In this document: positions 25,844 to 35,536 of the stretch, piece by piece
Position numbering within the stretch: position 1 is the first letter of the stretch
How the letters are laid out: every line of letters starts with the position of its first letter
Position numbers and translations under genes: made by a program
Assembly: GCA_016711435.1 (NCBI GenBank)
Contig: JADJSY010000011.1
Coordinates: 1-64,000, forward strand
Direction of reading: 5' to 3'
Length of the DNA: 64,000 nucleotides
Source of the DNA: Lewinellaceae bacterium
Lineage (GTDB): Bacteria; Bacteroidota; Bacteroidia; Chitinophagales; Saprospiraceae
Notes under the pieces: generated by a model
The model's database searches: none
Told to the model about the DNA's origin: nothing
Seen by the model: only the letters and a program-made list of their open reading frames with translations

Positions 25844-26312
25844 TTAGTTGATTGATTGCAAGGTTTGTTTCACGGCATTAAAATCAGGGATTTCACCCGC
25901 GTTTTCAAGCACCTCCACATAACGCACAATGCCTTGTTTATCAATCACAAACGCCGATCTTTTTTGACACGCCTTTCAAGCCCATGCCAAACTCCTTGTA
26001 GATGGTATCGTATTTTTTACTCACCGTTTTATTAAAATCGGACAACAGTGGAAAGTTAAAACCCTGCTCTGCTTTCCATTTGGCCAGGCTGTACGGGCTG
26101 TCCACAGAAACGGCGAGAATCCGGGCATCCAATTTTTCATAATCGGCTATGCTGTCGCGCATTTGGCACAACTCTTTGGTACAAACTCCTGTGAAAGCGA
26201 AGGGAAAAAATAACAACACTACATTTTGGCCGCGTTGTTCGGAGAGTTTTACCAGCGACTTATCACTGGAGCGAAGAGCAAAATCGGGGGCCTTATCGCC
26301 GGGCTGGAGCAT
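25844..26312 (-). CDS. peroxiredoxin (AhpC/TSA family), frame broken
   Basis: Thioredoxin-fold peroxidase. The N-terminus reads GDKAPDFALRSSDKSLVKLSEQ, and the active site reads FPFAFTGVCTKELC with the peroxidatic Cys in the usual PxxxTxxC frame and a second Cys five residues on. The first frame stops at 25941, but removing one A from a six-base run (plus-strand T's 25960-25965) restores SKRSAFVIDKQGIVRYVEV and a normal end at 25844. It reduces hydrogen or organic peroxides in the cytoplasm. clpS lies 21 bases downstream in the same direction. Confidence 0.8.
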
Positions 26313-26409
26313 ATTACGAAACGGTACGTGAACAGATCAACTGATTTTTGAAGGGGCAAAATTAGAGAACTTTTGCCGGCTTTCTGCCAAATAAATCAGT
26401 TTGTACCGA

Positions 26410-26540
26410 ATGTTGAGAATGTTGAGGGTGATGTTTGAAATGTTGAGGGTTTGAGAATGGTTTGAGGGTGGTAACTCATGGCGAGAGTTACCACCCTCAA
26501 CCATCAAAACCCTCAAACATTCTCAACATTCTCAACCTCA
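26410..26540. repeat. GTTGAGR heptamer hairpin repeat, copy 2
   Basis: The left arm has GTTGAGAATGTTGAGGGTG units ending in the core GAGGGTGGTAACTCATGG. The right arm has GTTACCACCCTCAACC followed by CTCAACATTCTCAACC. It fills the space between the lipoprotein stop and the peroxiredoxin start. Confidence 0.8.
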
Positions 26541-26543
26541 TCC

Positions 26544-27653
26544 TCACGGATACGCCACCGCAATGACCGCTGTTCCTGTAATCGGACGACCCACTAATGG
26601 ATTGTCGGAGTTAAACAGCATACAGGAAAAAGAAACGTTCATTTTTCGTGTTTTTTGCCCGTTTTCATTCAATTCATACGGCTCGCTTGATAAAATCTGG
26701 AAATAGGCATCGGGCGTTTGCCGGCCCAGTTGCGATACCCAGACGGCGCCATTTTCATCTACCCACCGGATGGTAACACTGCCTGGTTGCAGGGTATCGG
26801 GTTGGGACGTGATGTTTTGAACCGAAAAATTAAAATCGGCCGTTTTGCCGGGCGACGTGCCAGGGCTGAGTGTAACTTGTGCAAAGGCAGTATTGCCTGC
26901 AAGGTTCCGGGTCGTCACCCCATAACTGGCATTTAACTGGCCGGCTTCAATTTGCTGAGTGGTGTCGCCGGTATTCCAGTCAAAACTGATTGCCGGGCTA
27001 CCAAATGTATTGGCAATCAGCAGATAAGGCCCGGTGGCAGAAGAGTCGAACACCGTAATGCCGACTGCCGGGTAAACGGTCTGGGGGCTATTTGGGATGA
27101 TGGTGCGCGTAACAACACTTTTTAAAGCGCCGTTGCGAAAGCCCCTGAGAGTCACCGTATGGGGAGTATTGTCAGGGAATTCCTTCGTAATGCTTTTGCC
27201 GGAAAAAGGAGAACCGTTGTCGATTTCCCATTGAAACAATTGATATTCAAGCGTATCCGGCGTTGCAAAAGTGATGCGTACGATACTGTCGGTTGCCTGC
27301 GGCGCAGCATCATAATAAACCCGACTTCCAACACCAAACACCGTATCGGGCGAAACCGTGGTTCCTATCCGGTCATTTCGCAACTCGAATGTGAGGCTGC
27401 CCGGACAATCGCTTTCCGGGCAATCGACAGGTGCAAAGGCGCCGCTTAAAACAAGCACGGCTCCGGGGGCATTGCGATATGTTGTGAAAAGGTACAAAGA
27501 ATCCAGCCCGGCGCTGAGCGTCTGCTCCCCGGCATCGAATTGAAACTGCGCCGTGAACACGGGATCTCCGGGAATATCCGGCGGGGTCGGTTCCTTGCTG
27601 CAAGCCGACCACAACAACACAAACAGGAAAAGCCAACTATATTTCTTTTGCAT
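26544..27653 (-). CDS. lipoprotein of unknown function
   Basis: 369 aa from the ATG at 27653, which opens a signal peptide with lipobox (LLWSAC). The earlier in-frame ATG (27755) lies in repeat-derived sequence and is rejected. The mature protein is beta-rich, with PKD/Ig-like segments (QLFQWEIDNGSPFSG, ISFDWNTGDTTQQI) and a C-terminal domain ending in GRPITGTAVIAVAYP. It shares a general style with the lipoprotein at 14758 (both begin the mature part FQFxFDA). Role unknown. Confidence 0.6.
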   Translation of the reverse strand: MQKKYSWLFLFVLLWSACSKEPTPPDIPGDPVFTAQFQFDAGEQTLSAGLDSLYLFTTYRNAPGAVLVLSGAFAPVDCPESDCPGSLTFELRNDRIGTTVSPDTVFGVGSRVYYDAAPQATDSIVRITFATPDTLEYQLFQWEIDNGSPFSGKSITKEFPDNTPHTVTLRGFRNGALKSVVTRTIIPNSPQTVYPAVGITVFDSSATGPYLLIANTFGSPAISFDWNTGDTTQQIEAGQLNASYGVTTRNLAGNTAFAQVTLSPGTSPGKTADFNFSVQNITSQPDTLQPGSVTIRWVDENGAVWVSQLGRQTPDAYFQILSSEPYELNENGQKTRKMNVSFSCMLFNSDNPLVGRPITGTAVIAVAYP

Positions 27654-27735
27654 GGATGATTTCTGATTGATATGACTAAAAAGAGGGTGTTCAAATAACT
27701 GTGTCAAGAAGAACATAACTACCTGACTTTCAATG

Positions 27736-27774
27736 CTATTCGAAACACGAAACACGAAAAACTAAACACCCTCC
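27736..27774. repeat. ACACGAAAA-type repeat, single arm
   Basis: Units CGAAACACGAAACACGAAAA then ACTAAACACC, related to the arms at 11941-12218 and 18334-18446, end at the stop of the barrel gene. The partner arm is missing. Confidence 0.5.
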
Positions 27775-29237
27775 TTAAAAACGCCAGCGCAAACCCATAT
27801 CCAGACCCAGGGCGTACTTTTCAAATTCTATATTTTCGACGGGTTTCAGGATGCTCCCCGGACGGTAATTTCCACGCAGTGTCAAACCGAGTCTGGACAC
27901 CACGCGCCATTCTGCCAACACAAATGTGCTGAAATAGGCGCTGCGGAAGTTTGTTTTTTCACCCGATTCAAACCGTTTGACGGGTGTTTCTATGCCTCCC
28001 AGCGAACTTTCTACGGTTTGGGTCACCTGGTCTCTTGCCAATAGCAAGATGCCCGGCGCCACACCTGCTTCGAAGCCCAGCCTGCCCCGCTGCCAACGCG
28101 CTGCCAGGGGGATTTCCAGGTAATACAAACCCACCGTCGTACGCCGCCATTCGGTGCGTTCAAACCCGAAAGAATAACGGTACTGCACACTCACCTGCTC
28201 CGAACTATCCGGCAAAGGGTCAGCGGCGGCCAGCGGCAAATAGCGCAACCGGAGTCCTGCCGATACCGACCAGGGCGCGTTCAGCCGGTAATTACCAAAA
28301 GGCCTGCGGTGTACCCGGTACCACTTTTCCAGGTGGATACGGAAGCCTCTGCACCCAACACAAACCGTTTATCGGAAACAGGTTTTATTTGTGCGGCATA
28401 CTGCTTTGGTTTTTTATAAAACACCAGGTTTTTTTCGGCGCGCAAAACAGGCGGGAATGGCAGTTCCAGCACCTCCAATAATGCGATGTTGTCCGTTGGA
28501 ACAAAACCTGCCGCTTGTATGGCATCGGTTGTCGACACAGGAGCATTCAACTGCGCAGGCATTGACTTGTCAGGTGATACGCTTTGAGGTTGTTTTATAT
28601 CTTCGTTTTGGTTTGTTGTTTTTTCCGGGGCGGGGATATTATTTTCGGATGGTCTGTCGCTTGAAGGAGTGCTTTTTCCCGTCCCATTCGGTTTTCGGTC
28701 AGATCGTGCTTTTCGGCTGCTGATTGATGGAGTAACTGCCGGTCTCTGCGCTCCCGGAAGCGTCGTAACGGAAGGGGTTGCACCTGGTTTTTTCGGTGCA
28801 GATTCGGCCTGCGCCTTCCCCTCTCTTGCTCTATTTTGTTGATTATCAATGCTTTTTGAACTATGTTCCGAACCTTGTTCTGATGCTGCGTTTGTTTGCC
28901 GGGGCGTTGTTGTTGCTGTGGAATGTTCTCTATCCGGCAAGGTGTTTTTTTCGGCAGGAGCAGCGGGTGAAACAACTTCCTGTTGTTCCATATCTTTACC
29001 CGAGGCCATTTCAGACGCCTGTCCGGGCTGTCCAAGCCAAAGCCATAAAGCGCCGGCGCCCACAAGCAGTCCGCTGAAAAACCACCAAAACAGGAATCGC
29101 CGCCGCTTTCGCCGCCGTTGTTCATCGGCTTCGATCAATGCCTGCGCCTGTTCCCAGTATTCCTCGCGGAAAGGGAAACGTTCGGCAGGGTCATCGCTGT
29201 CAAATTTGCGTTGCATGAAATCATCTATATTTTCCAT
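27775..29237 (-). CDS. inner-membrane helix plus outer-membrane beta-barrel fusion, frame broken
   Basis: About 487 aa. Residues 1-45 are charged and cytoplasmic-like (IDDFMQRKFDSDDPAERFPF). A transmembrane helix follows near residues 48-66 (LFWWFFSGLLVGAGALWLWL), then about 190 residues of Pro/Ser/Lys-rich linker, then a domain ending in strands and a terminal Phe (DMGLRWRF) typical of PorT-type beta-barrels. The first frame stops at 28281; one missing base by the A-run at 28297-28300 joins it to GNYRLNAPWSVSAGLRLRYL. The gene starts 3 bases after the ECF sigma factor and probably acts as its partner, either as anti-sigma factor or as a link across the envelope. Confidence 0.7.
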
Positions 29238-29240
29238 AGC

Positions 29241-29801
29241 TCATATTGCCGGTTTCAGTTCAGTTTTAATCCAGTTTTGGAGTTGAGTTCGGGCGTGGTT
29301 CACGTGCCATTTGGAAGTGCCTTCGCTGATGGCCAGCATTTCGCCAATTTCCCGGTGTGTGAATCCGTCGAGTGCGAACAAATTGAAGACCTGTTGCGTC
29401 ACACGGGGCAGCCGGCGCAACATATCTTCCAGGTGCTGCACGTCGAGGCGTTGTTCTGCTTCGTTCCACACGACCGGTTCCAGGGGGTGTTCTTTTTCTA
29501 TCGTATCGGTGAAAACGGTGAGTTCGCGCCATTTCTTATCCCGCCGGAATTCATCTATCACCGTATTGATCATAATACGTCTGATCCAGGCCTCGAACGG
29601 CACTTCTTCGCGGCGGTAACGATCGAGGTGCTGGATAATTTTCAAGAACCCTGTATTCACAGCTGCCGCCGCCTCCTGCTCGTCGCGTTTATAGCGGGCG
29701 CAGACGGCCATCAGCACAGGAAAGCAAACCCGGTACAAGGCGTATTGTGCCTTGCGGTCGCCTTTCTGCGCTGCCTGCAACATCTGCGGATCAAGATTCA
29801 T
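29241..29801 (-). CDS. ECF-type RNA polymerase sigma factor
   Basis: 186 aa. Region 2 is seen in QYALYRVCFPVLMAVCARY, NTGFLKIIQHLDRYR and FEAWIRRIMINTVIDEFRR. Region 4 is seen in LRRLPRVTQQVFNLFALDGFTHREIGEMLAISEGTSKWHVNHA, with a good helix-turn-helix. It directs transcription of an envelope regulon and probably of its own operon. The next gene, a membrane/barrel protein, starts 3 bases after its stop. Confidence 0.92.
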   Translation of the reverse strand: MNLDPQMLQAAQKGDRKAQYALYRVCFPVLMAVCARYKRDEQEAAAAVNTGFLKIIQHLDRYRREEVPFEAWIRRIMINTVIDEFRRDKKWRELTVFTDTIEKEHPLEPVVWNEAEQRLDVQHLEDMLRRLPRVTQQVFNLFALDGFTHREIGEMLAISEGTSKWHVNHARTQLQNWIKTELKPAI

Positions 29802-29818
29802 GTGGAGCGGATGATTCG

Positions 29819-29956
29819 GTTGATGATGGTTGAGAAGTTGAGGATGTTGATGGTTGAGAATGTTGAGATTGTTGAGGGTGGTAACTCAAAGCCTAGGTTG
29901 TCACCCTCAACAATCTCAACATTCTCAACCCTCAACAATCTCAACATCCTCAACCA
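29819..29956. repeat. GTTGAGR heptamer hairpin repeat, copy 3
   Basis: The left arm has GGTTGAGAAGTTGAGGATGTTGATGGTTGAGAATGTTGAG and the core TTGAGGGTGGTAACTC. The right arm has CACCCTCAACAATCTCAACATTC repeated twice. It lies upstream of the sigma factor and downstream of the secreted protein gene. Confidence 0.8.
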
Positions 29957-29963
29957 ATAAAAA

Positions 29964-31793
29964 CTATTGTTTTACAATTCGTGTGCTTTGAGAGCCTTTA
30001 GCCGTACGTGCAGTCAGCAGGTAAATCCCTTCGGGCAAAGATGCGAGCGAAAGACGCATCTGCGTAGTGTTGACGGCCACTTTCTGCAATATTTGGCCCT
30101 CCATATTTGTCAGCAGCAATTCGCCATCTGTGTCTGTCAGTTCTACTTGCAGCACATCGCGCACCGGGTTGGGCGACACTTTTGTAAATGCCTCAAAATC
30201 AACATTTTTTGCAGATAAAACCACACCGCTTTCTGTCAGATTGAAATTAATGCCCGAAAAACCGGGTTGCTCAGGCGACAGGGTAATGGTGGTGGAAACA
30301 GGCGCTACACCCGGAATATCGATGGTTACAATATAGGTGCCGTAAGCCAGGCTTGGGAAACTATACGCTCCGTTAGCATTGGTGGTAGTGGCTGCTACGG
30401 CCGTTCCGTCGGGCAGGGTAATGATAATACTCACACCGGGGACAGGGTCGCCTTCACCGGAAAATTCCGCCTGCGGATTGCCGCCTGTTACATTTGCGCC
30501 CTCACTAACAAGGCCGCCGATAAAACCAGGTCCGCCGGGGTTATTACCGGGAATCAGATAAACATAAGCGCCGTTTCCTGAAAATGGATAAACAGTATGT
30601 CTGTATGCATTACTCCAAAGTAGCGCAGAATGACCGTAGGTTGGCAGGAAATCCGTAAACCCGACCGTGCCTGCTACGACGGCCGCTTTAACCAGGTATC
30701 GACCCGGCGCAATGTCGGCAAACTCTGCCAAACCGCTGGTGTTCGTTTGTTGGGTGTATGCCAACGTCAAGGTGCCCGCAAGACTATCATACTCAATCAA
30801 ATAAACATCGGCTATTACCGGGTCATTATTGGTCGAATCGCCGGGAGCAACCCAAACGGCAAAAGAGATAGTCGGGAAATAAGCCTCCACGCAGGCAGTA
30901 GAGGTACATCCGTTTTCGCGGGTAACTGTCACGCAATACGTACCTTCCACCACAGTGTTGAAACCGGCGCTTGTTTCACCATTACTCCACAAATACGTGG
31001 CATCCAGATAATCCGGGAAAGCATAGGTGCTTACATACAGTCCGGCGGCGGTCGGCCAGGCGCTGGCATAGGACCAGCATTCGTCGTACGATAACGTGTC
31101 ACAAGCGGATGCAACGCAACCGTCTGCATAGGTAATCGTCACGCAGTACACACCTTCTGTAGTCACATCAATCGTAGGCGTGGTAGCGCCTGTGCTCCAC
31201 AAATAACCGCTAATGGGCGCAAAGGCTGAATCGGCGGCAGAGAGGGTGGTTGTCCCATTGTCAAAATTTATTGGCTGGACATAAGCAACACAGCCTGGTG
31301 GGTTCTGGTTAACTACTTCTACACAGGCCGTAGAAGTACAGCCATTTTCAAGCGTCACCGTTACACAATAGGTACCCGGCACCGTAGTATTAAAGGAAGA
31401 CGTGGTAACGCCGTTACTCCATAAATAGGTAGGATCCAGGTAATGCGGTCCGTGATAAGCGCTGACCTGATACCCGGTTGCGGTTGGCCATACACTGGCA
31501 TAAGACCAGCAGTAATCAGTCGACACAGTGTCACAGGCACTGGCTATGCAGCCATTGGCAAACGTGATGGTAACACAATATACGCCCTCGGTTGTGACAT
31601 CGATGGTTGAGGTGGTTGCGCCGGTACTCCATTCATAAGAAGTTACCCCGGCGGAAGAGGAGTCTATGGCCGATAATGTAGTGACGCCGTCTTCGTAATT
31701 CGTCGGCCAGACGCCGGCCATACAAGGCGGGTTTTGGGCGAAGAGAATACCTGAAATAAAAAGTACAGGAAATATCAAAAGCAGTTGTTTCAT
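29964..31793 (-). CDS. secreted protein with tandem-duplicated Ig-like units and type IX sorting domain
   Basis: 609 aa. After a signal peptide ending at FAQ, an approximately 150-residue block occurs twice (about 22-165 and 168-312). Each copy contains two repeats of the form YxWSxGxTTxxxDVTTEGxYCVTIT...C.ASAC or GTYCVTVTxENGCTSTACVE, with conserved Cys pairs. A CNA-B/SdrD-like domain follows (DPVPGVSIIITLPDG, TTNANGAYSFPSLAYGTYIVTI). The end (KVSPNPVRDVLQVEL ... SQSTRIVKQ) is a Por/type IX sorting domain. It is a likely surface or secreted adhesin-type protein. Confidence 0.85.
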   Translation of the reverse strand: MKQLLLIFPVLFISGILFAQNPPCMAGVWPTNYEDGVTTLSAIDSSSAGVTSYEWSTGATTSTIDVTTEGVYCVTITFANGCIASACDTVSTDYCWSYASVWPTATGYQVSAYHGPHYLDPTYLWSNGVTTSSFNTTVPGTYCVTVTLENGCTSTACVEVVNQNPPGCVAYVQPINFDNGTTTLSAADSAFAPISGYLWSTGATTPTIDVTTEGVYCVTITYADGCVASACDTLSYDECWSYASAWPTAAGLYVSTYAFPDYLDATYLWSNGETSAGFNTVVEGTYCVTVTRENGCTSTACVEAYFPTISFAVWVAPGDSTNNDPVIADVYLIEYDSLAGTLTLAYTQQTNTSGLAEFADIAPGRYLVKAAVVAGTVGFTDFLPTYGHSALLWSNAYRHTVYPFSGNGAYVYLIPGNNPGGPGFIGGLVSEGANVTGGNPQAEFSGEGDPVPGVSIIITLPDGTAVAATTTNANGAYSFPSLAYGTYIVTIDIPGVAPVSTTITLSPEQPGFSGINFNLTESGVVLSAKNVDFEAFTKVSPNPVRDVLQVELTDTDGELLLTNMEGQILQKVAVNTTQMRLSLASLPEGIYLLTARTAKGSQSTRIVKQ

Positions 31794-31886
31794 GTTAAGA
31801 GATTGTCGTTGGTAAATGTTGTTGGAATGTCATGACAATCTCCTACACGCAAGTTGCTTCCAAAGGGTTGGGTGGGTGGTGAAATT

Positions 31887-31968
31887 ATTGGGATATTGGG
31901 ATAGCAATCAATTTATTAAGTGGCAATGTAATATCTCAATATCCTAATATCCCAATATCTCAATATCA
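31887..31968. repeat. ATATTGGG/CCCAATAT hairpin repeat, copy 1
   Basis: Left arm ATTGGGATATTGGGATA; right arm AATATCTCAATATCCTAATATCCCAATATCTCAATAT. The same family occurs at 60642-60728. It lies between two genes on the minus strand. Confidence 0.7.
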
Positions 31969-31969
31969 A

Positions 31970-32641
31970 TCAATGTCTAATTACCTGCAACAAAGTCAGC
32001 GCCAGCAGCGCCATTTCTTCTTCTGGCTGAAGGCTGCGCAGCAAGGTTACAGCCCGGGGGTTCGGCCCTGCATCCGTCCGGGAAGGGTTGCTGATGGCGG
32101 CGGCAGTTTTGTCGCCCAGCATGACCGGAATCTGCATTTCATCCCTGGCCGATTCCAGGCGTGCCAGCATTTTGCCGCCGCGTCCGGCTGACAGCAAGGC
32201 GCCGTCGACCAGCACAGCAAAAGGTTGTCCGTCGACCCACACTTCCGTTTCGCGGCCTTTAATTCTGAAAATAAACTCTTTATTACTGGTTCGGGCCAAT
32301 AAAAGCCCGGTTTTGCCGCTGGTATGCGCAGCATAGGCAATGACTGGTTCCTGGTAAATGGTAGACAGTACGCCTTCCGTTGCCTTGTTTAACCATCCCG
32401 GTTTTTTGGTAACCGACTGATTGAGCGACAACAGCGACAACATTTCATGGTCCCAGGGGATCAGCATACCGGCAGCCTGGCTGCGCATCCGGGCGCGCAG
32501 GCGTTCGAGGGCATCCTTCCAGGCTTTGCTTTCCGGGTTAAAATTAATAGAGCCCAGTAAGCGGGCAACGGTATAAATAATGCCTACCACAAACAGGGCA
32601 GGAATCACAATCATCATCAACAGAAACAGCAGTAATTTCAT
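31970..32641 (-). CDS. membrane protein of unknown function
   Basis: 223 aa from the ATG at 32641, which has a purine-rich GAGAAGG just upstream and opens straight into a membrane helix (LLLFLLMMIVIPALFVVGIIY). The soluble remainder contains WDHEMLSLLSLNQ and LARTSNKEFIFRIKGRETEVWVDGQPF, a beta-rich domain that I do not recognise. Upstream in-frame codons to 32758 are judged not translated. No context clue beyond dnaK on the other strand. Confidence 0.65.
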   Translation of the reverse strand: MKLLLFLLMMIVIPALFVVGIIYTVARLLGSINFNPESKAWKDALERLRARMRSQAAGMLIPWDHEMLSLLSLNQSVTKKPGWLNKATEGVLSTIYQEPVIAYAAHTSGKTGLLLARTSNKEFIFRIKGRETEVWVDGQPFAVLVDGALLSAGRGGKMLARLESARDEMQIPVMLGDKTAAAISNPSRTDAGPNPRAVTLLRSLQPEEEMALLALTLLQVIRH

Positions 32642-32826
32642 CCTTCTCTTTTTTCTTTTTTTAAAGTAAACGGTAGTCCGGGGCCAATATCCATGTTTTT
32701 GGGCGTACGGGCGAAACAGATCGAGCAACATTTCAGGGAACATTTGAATTTCAGCCACAAAGCAGCAGCCTTACCAATTGGCATGTACGGTTTTTTCGAT
32801 GAATGCGGGGATATTTACCGATGTGC

Positions 32827-32958
32827 TTGAGATTGTTGAGAATGTTGAGGGTTGAGATTGTTGAGGGTGGTAACTCTTGGCTTGGGCTCCCCCCTCAACA
32901 ATCTTAACTCTCAACATTCTCCCCCTCAACATTCTCAACAATCTCAACCCTCAACAAC
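32827..32958. repeat. GTTGAGR heptamer hairpin repeat, copy 4
   Basis: The left arm has GAGATTGTTGAGAATGTTGAGGGTTGAG with the core GTTGAGGGTGGTAACTC. The right arm has CCCTCAACAATCTTAACTC and further CTCAACAT units. It lies in the space between the divergent membrane protein and dnaK genes, 229 bases before dnaK. The remaining 32959-33186 should hold the dnaK promoter; no CIRCE element was seen. Confidence 0.8.
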
Positions 32959-33186
32959 CTCAGCCCGTGTCATCTTGCCAGTAACCCCCACTCTATCCTG
33001 ACAAAAAAATCACCTGCACCGTTTTGAAACTGACATTCCGTCAGTTTTTTCTGCGTGGCACAACGATTGATAAAACTGGGAAGCAGCAGCCCGCAAACAG
33101 TTGACATCAAACCAACGAAAAGCATGAAAAGCAGCTGCTGATGAACAAAACAAATCAATATTCAACGAATCAATAATTTAGAAATA

Positions 33187-35103
33187 ATGGGCAAAATAAT
33201 CGGTATTGACCTTGGAACAACCAACTCCTGTGTATCGGTCATGGTCGGCAACGAACCCATCGTAATAGCAAACGACGAAGGGGCGCGCACAACTCCCTCT
33301 GTAGTTGGCTTTCTCGACAATGGCGAACGTAAAATTGGCGCACCTGCTAAGCGCCAGGCGATCACAAATCCAAAACGCACGGTGTCTTCCATCAAACGTT
33401 TTATGGGTATGCGCTTCAGCGAATCTACCACAGAAATCAGTCGCGTTCCCTACAAAGTAGTGAAAGGCGACAATGACACCACGCGGGTAGACATCGACGG
33501 ACGGCTCTATACCCCACAGGAAGTCAGCGCTATGGTGCTGCAAAAAATGAAAAAAGTGGCCGAAGATTACCTCGGCGAAACAGTTACCGAAGCGGTGATT
33601 ACTGTTCCGGCATATTTCAACGACTCCCAACGCCAGGCTACCAAAGAAGCCGGCGCTATTGCGGGGCTTGACGTAAAACGTATTGTCAATGAACCAACCG
33701 CGGCAGCCCTGGCTTATGGCCTCGACAAACGCGATCAGGACTTGAAAATCGCCGTGTATGACCTCGGTGGCGGTACATTCGACATTTCCGTACTCGAACT
33801 GGGCGGCGGCGTTTTTGAAGTGAAATCCACCAATGGCGACACCCACCTCGGTGGCGACGACTTCGACCAGCTCATCATCGAATGGCTGGCCGCAGAATTC
33901 CAGCGCCAGGAAAATATGGATATTCGCAAAGATCCTATGGCGCTCCAACGCCTGAAAGAAGCTGCGGAAAAAGCAAAAATCGAACTTTCCAGCAGCGCGG
34001 AAACGGAAATCAACCTGCCGTACATCACCGCCGTGGATGGTGTGCCAAAACACCTCGTGATGAAACTCAGCCGCTCGAAATTCGAGCAAATGAGCGACCC
34101 ACTCGTGCAACGCACCCTCGAACCATGCCGCAAAGCGTTGAAGGACGCAGGTTTGCGCCCCAACGAAATCGACGAGATTATCCTGGTCGGCGGCTCTACC
34201 CGTATCCCGCGTATTCAGGAAGAAGTAGAGAAATTTTTTGGTAAAAAACCCAATCGCAGCGTAAACCCCGACGAAGTAGTGGCCATCGGTGCTGCCGTAC
34301 AGGGCGCTATCCTCTCCGGCAATGCCGGTGTGAAAGACATGGTGTTGCTCGATGTGACCCCGCTTTCATTAGGTATCGAAACGATGGGCGGTATTTACGA
34401 CGTGGTGATTGAAGCCAACACGACGGTGCCTACCAAAAAGTCGAAAACATATTCTACCGCCAGCGACAACCAACCGCAAGTGGAAATCCATATCCTGCAA
34501 GGCGAACGCCCCATGGCCCGCGATAACCGGGCGGTAGGTCGATTTATCCTCGAAGGTATCATGCCTGCTCCGCGGGGCGTCCCCCAGATCGAAGTGACTT
34601 TCGATATGGATGCCAACGGTATCCTGTCGGTGACAGCGATGGATAAAGGCTCCGGCAAACAACAAAATATCCGCATCGAAGCCAGTACCGGACTTTCCAA
34701 AGAGGAAATCGCCCGCATGAAAGCAGAAGCGGAAGCCAATGCCAATACCGACAAAGAAGTCCGCGAACGCGCCGAAAAACTCAATGCTGCCGACTCGCTG
34801 ATTTTCCAAACGGAAAAACAACTCCGCGAATACGGCGACAAAGTTCCGGTCAACCACAAGGAAAATATCGACAAAGCGCTGAATGACTTGCGCGAGGCGC
34901 ACAAATCGCAGGACATCGGCCGCATCGATACTGCCACACAAGTGCTGACCGACGCATGGAGCGCAGCCAGCCAGGACATTTATGCCGCACAACAAAGCGC
35001 CAATGGCGGCGCTGCCGAAAATCCGGGCGCCGACGCAACAGGCGGTGGCGCAACCGGCGGCGGCGAAGCGCAGGATGTGGAGTTTGAAGAAGTGAAGAAC
35101 TAG
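33187..35103 (+). CDS. dnaK: chaperone DnaK (Hsp70)
   Basis: 638 aa, normal length. ATPase domain motifs: IGIDLGTTNSCVSVM, AVYDLGGGTFDISVLELGGG and IILVGGSTRIPRIQ. The substrate-binding domain opens with LLDVTPLSLGIETMGG, and the tail is the usual Gly/Ala-rich and acidic stretch (QDVEFEEVKN). It folds and protects proteins with DnaJ and GrpE, whose genes are not in view. A terminator hairpin follows at 35178. Confidence 0.98.
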   Translation: MGKIIGIDLGTTNSCVSVMVGNEPIVIANDEGARTTPSVVGFLDNGERKIGAPAKRQAITNPKRTVSSIKRFMGMRFSESTTEISRVPYKVVKGDNDTTRVDIDGRLYTPQEVSAMVLQKMKKVAEDYLGETVTEAVITVPAYFNDSQRQATKEAGAIAGLDVKRIVNEPTAAALAYGLDKRDQDLKIAVYDLGGGTFDISVLELGGGVFEVKSTNGDTHLGGDDFDQLIIEWLAAEFQRQENMDIRKDPMALQRLKEAAEKAKIELSSSAETEINLPYITAVDGVPKHLVMKLSRSKFEQMSDPLVQRTLEPCRKALKDAGLRPNEIDEIILVGGSTRIPRIQEEVEKFFGKKPNRSVNPDEVVAIGAAVQGAILSGNAGVKDMVLLDVTPLSLGIETMGGIYDVVIEANTTVPTKKSKTYSTASDNQPQVEIHILQGERPMARDNRAVGRFILEGIMPAPRGVPQIEVTFDMDANGILSVTAMDKGSGKQQNIRIEASTGLSKEEIARMKAEAEANANTDKEVRERAEKLNAADSLIFQTEKQLREYGDKVPVNHKENIDKALNDLREAHKSQDIGRIDTATQVLTDAWSAASQDIYAAQQSANGGAAENPGADATGGGATGGGEAQDVEFEEVKN

Positions 35104-35140
35104 TGAATCGTGAGTGGTGAGTAGTGAGTCGTGAGTAGGG
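35104..35140. repeat. GTGAGTN heptamer array, one direction
   Basis: Starts directly after the dnaK stop: GTGAATCGTGAGTGGTGAGT, then AGTGAGTCGTGAGTAGGG. No inverted partner arm was found. Confidence 0.55.
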
Positions 35141-35177
35141 CGATGTGAAAGCCACTTCATTGATTGTCAATAAAATA

Positions 35178-35215
35178 TAAAGCCGGCTCGTGTAAAAACG
35201 AGCCGGCTTTTTTTG
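35178..35215 (+). terminator. intrinsic terminator of dnaK
   Basis: Stem AAAGCCGGCTCGT / ACGAGCCGGCTTT with a short loop, followed by a T-run. GC-rich stem plus T-tract is a classical intrinsic terminator, 75 bases after the dnaK stop. Confidence 0.9.
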
Positions 35216-35536
35216 TTGATCATTTGACTTCAAAATCATATCCTAAGTCGGGATTCATTGAATGTCGTTAACCGCTTTGATCCGGCCCACTGGTTGCAAA
35301 CAGGTGCATCTTGTCTAAAAGTTGATCTGTTGCAGCAGACTACACTTCATTTTTGAACCGACTGCATATGACAATCCATTTTAACAACAGCAATTGTGTT
35401 AGAAAAAGTGTATGAAAAACTGCACCATTTTTGTGTTCCTCTTTTCCAGTCAATCCATTGTAATAGAGGCCCAAATCACACACCCCGCTGTAGGCTGCAA
35501 CAAAAAAGCCACCGTACCGAAAACGACATACGACCA
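35216..35536. other. gene-free spacer
   Basis: No convincing gene; a short open frame on the minus strand lacks recognisable features. It should hold the promoter of the CPBP gene. Confidence 0.4.

Noticed and set aside
32959..33186. CIRCE operator before dnaK
   Set aside because: No TTAGCACTC-N9-GAGTGCTAA match seen.
33178..34110. Long minus-strand frame over dnaK
   Set aside because: Antisense shadow of dnaK; the composition mirrors the coding strand.
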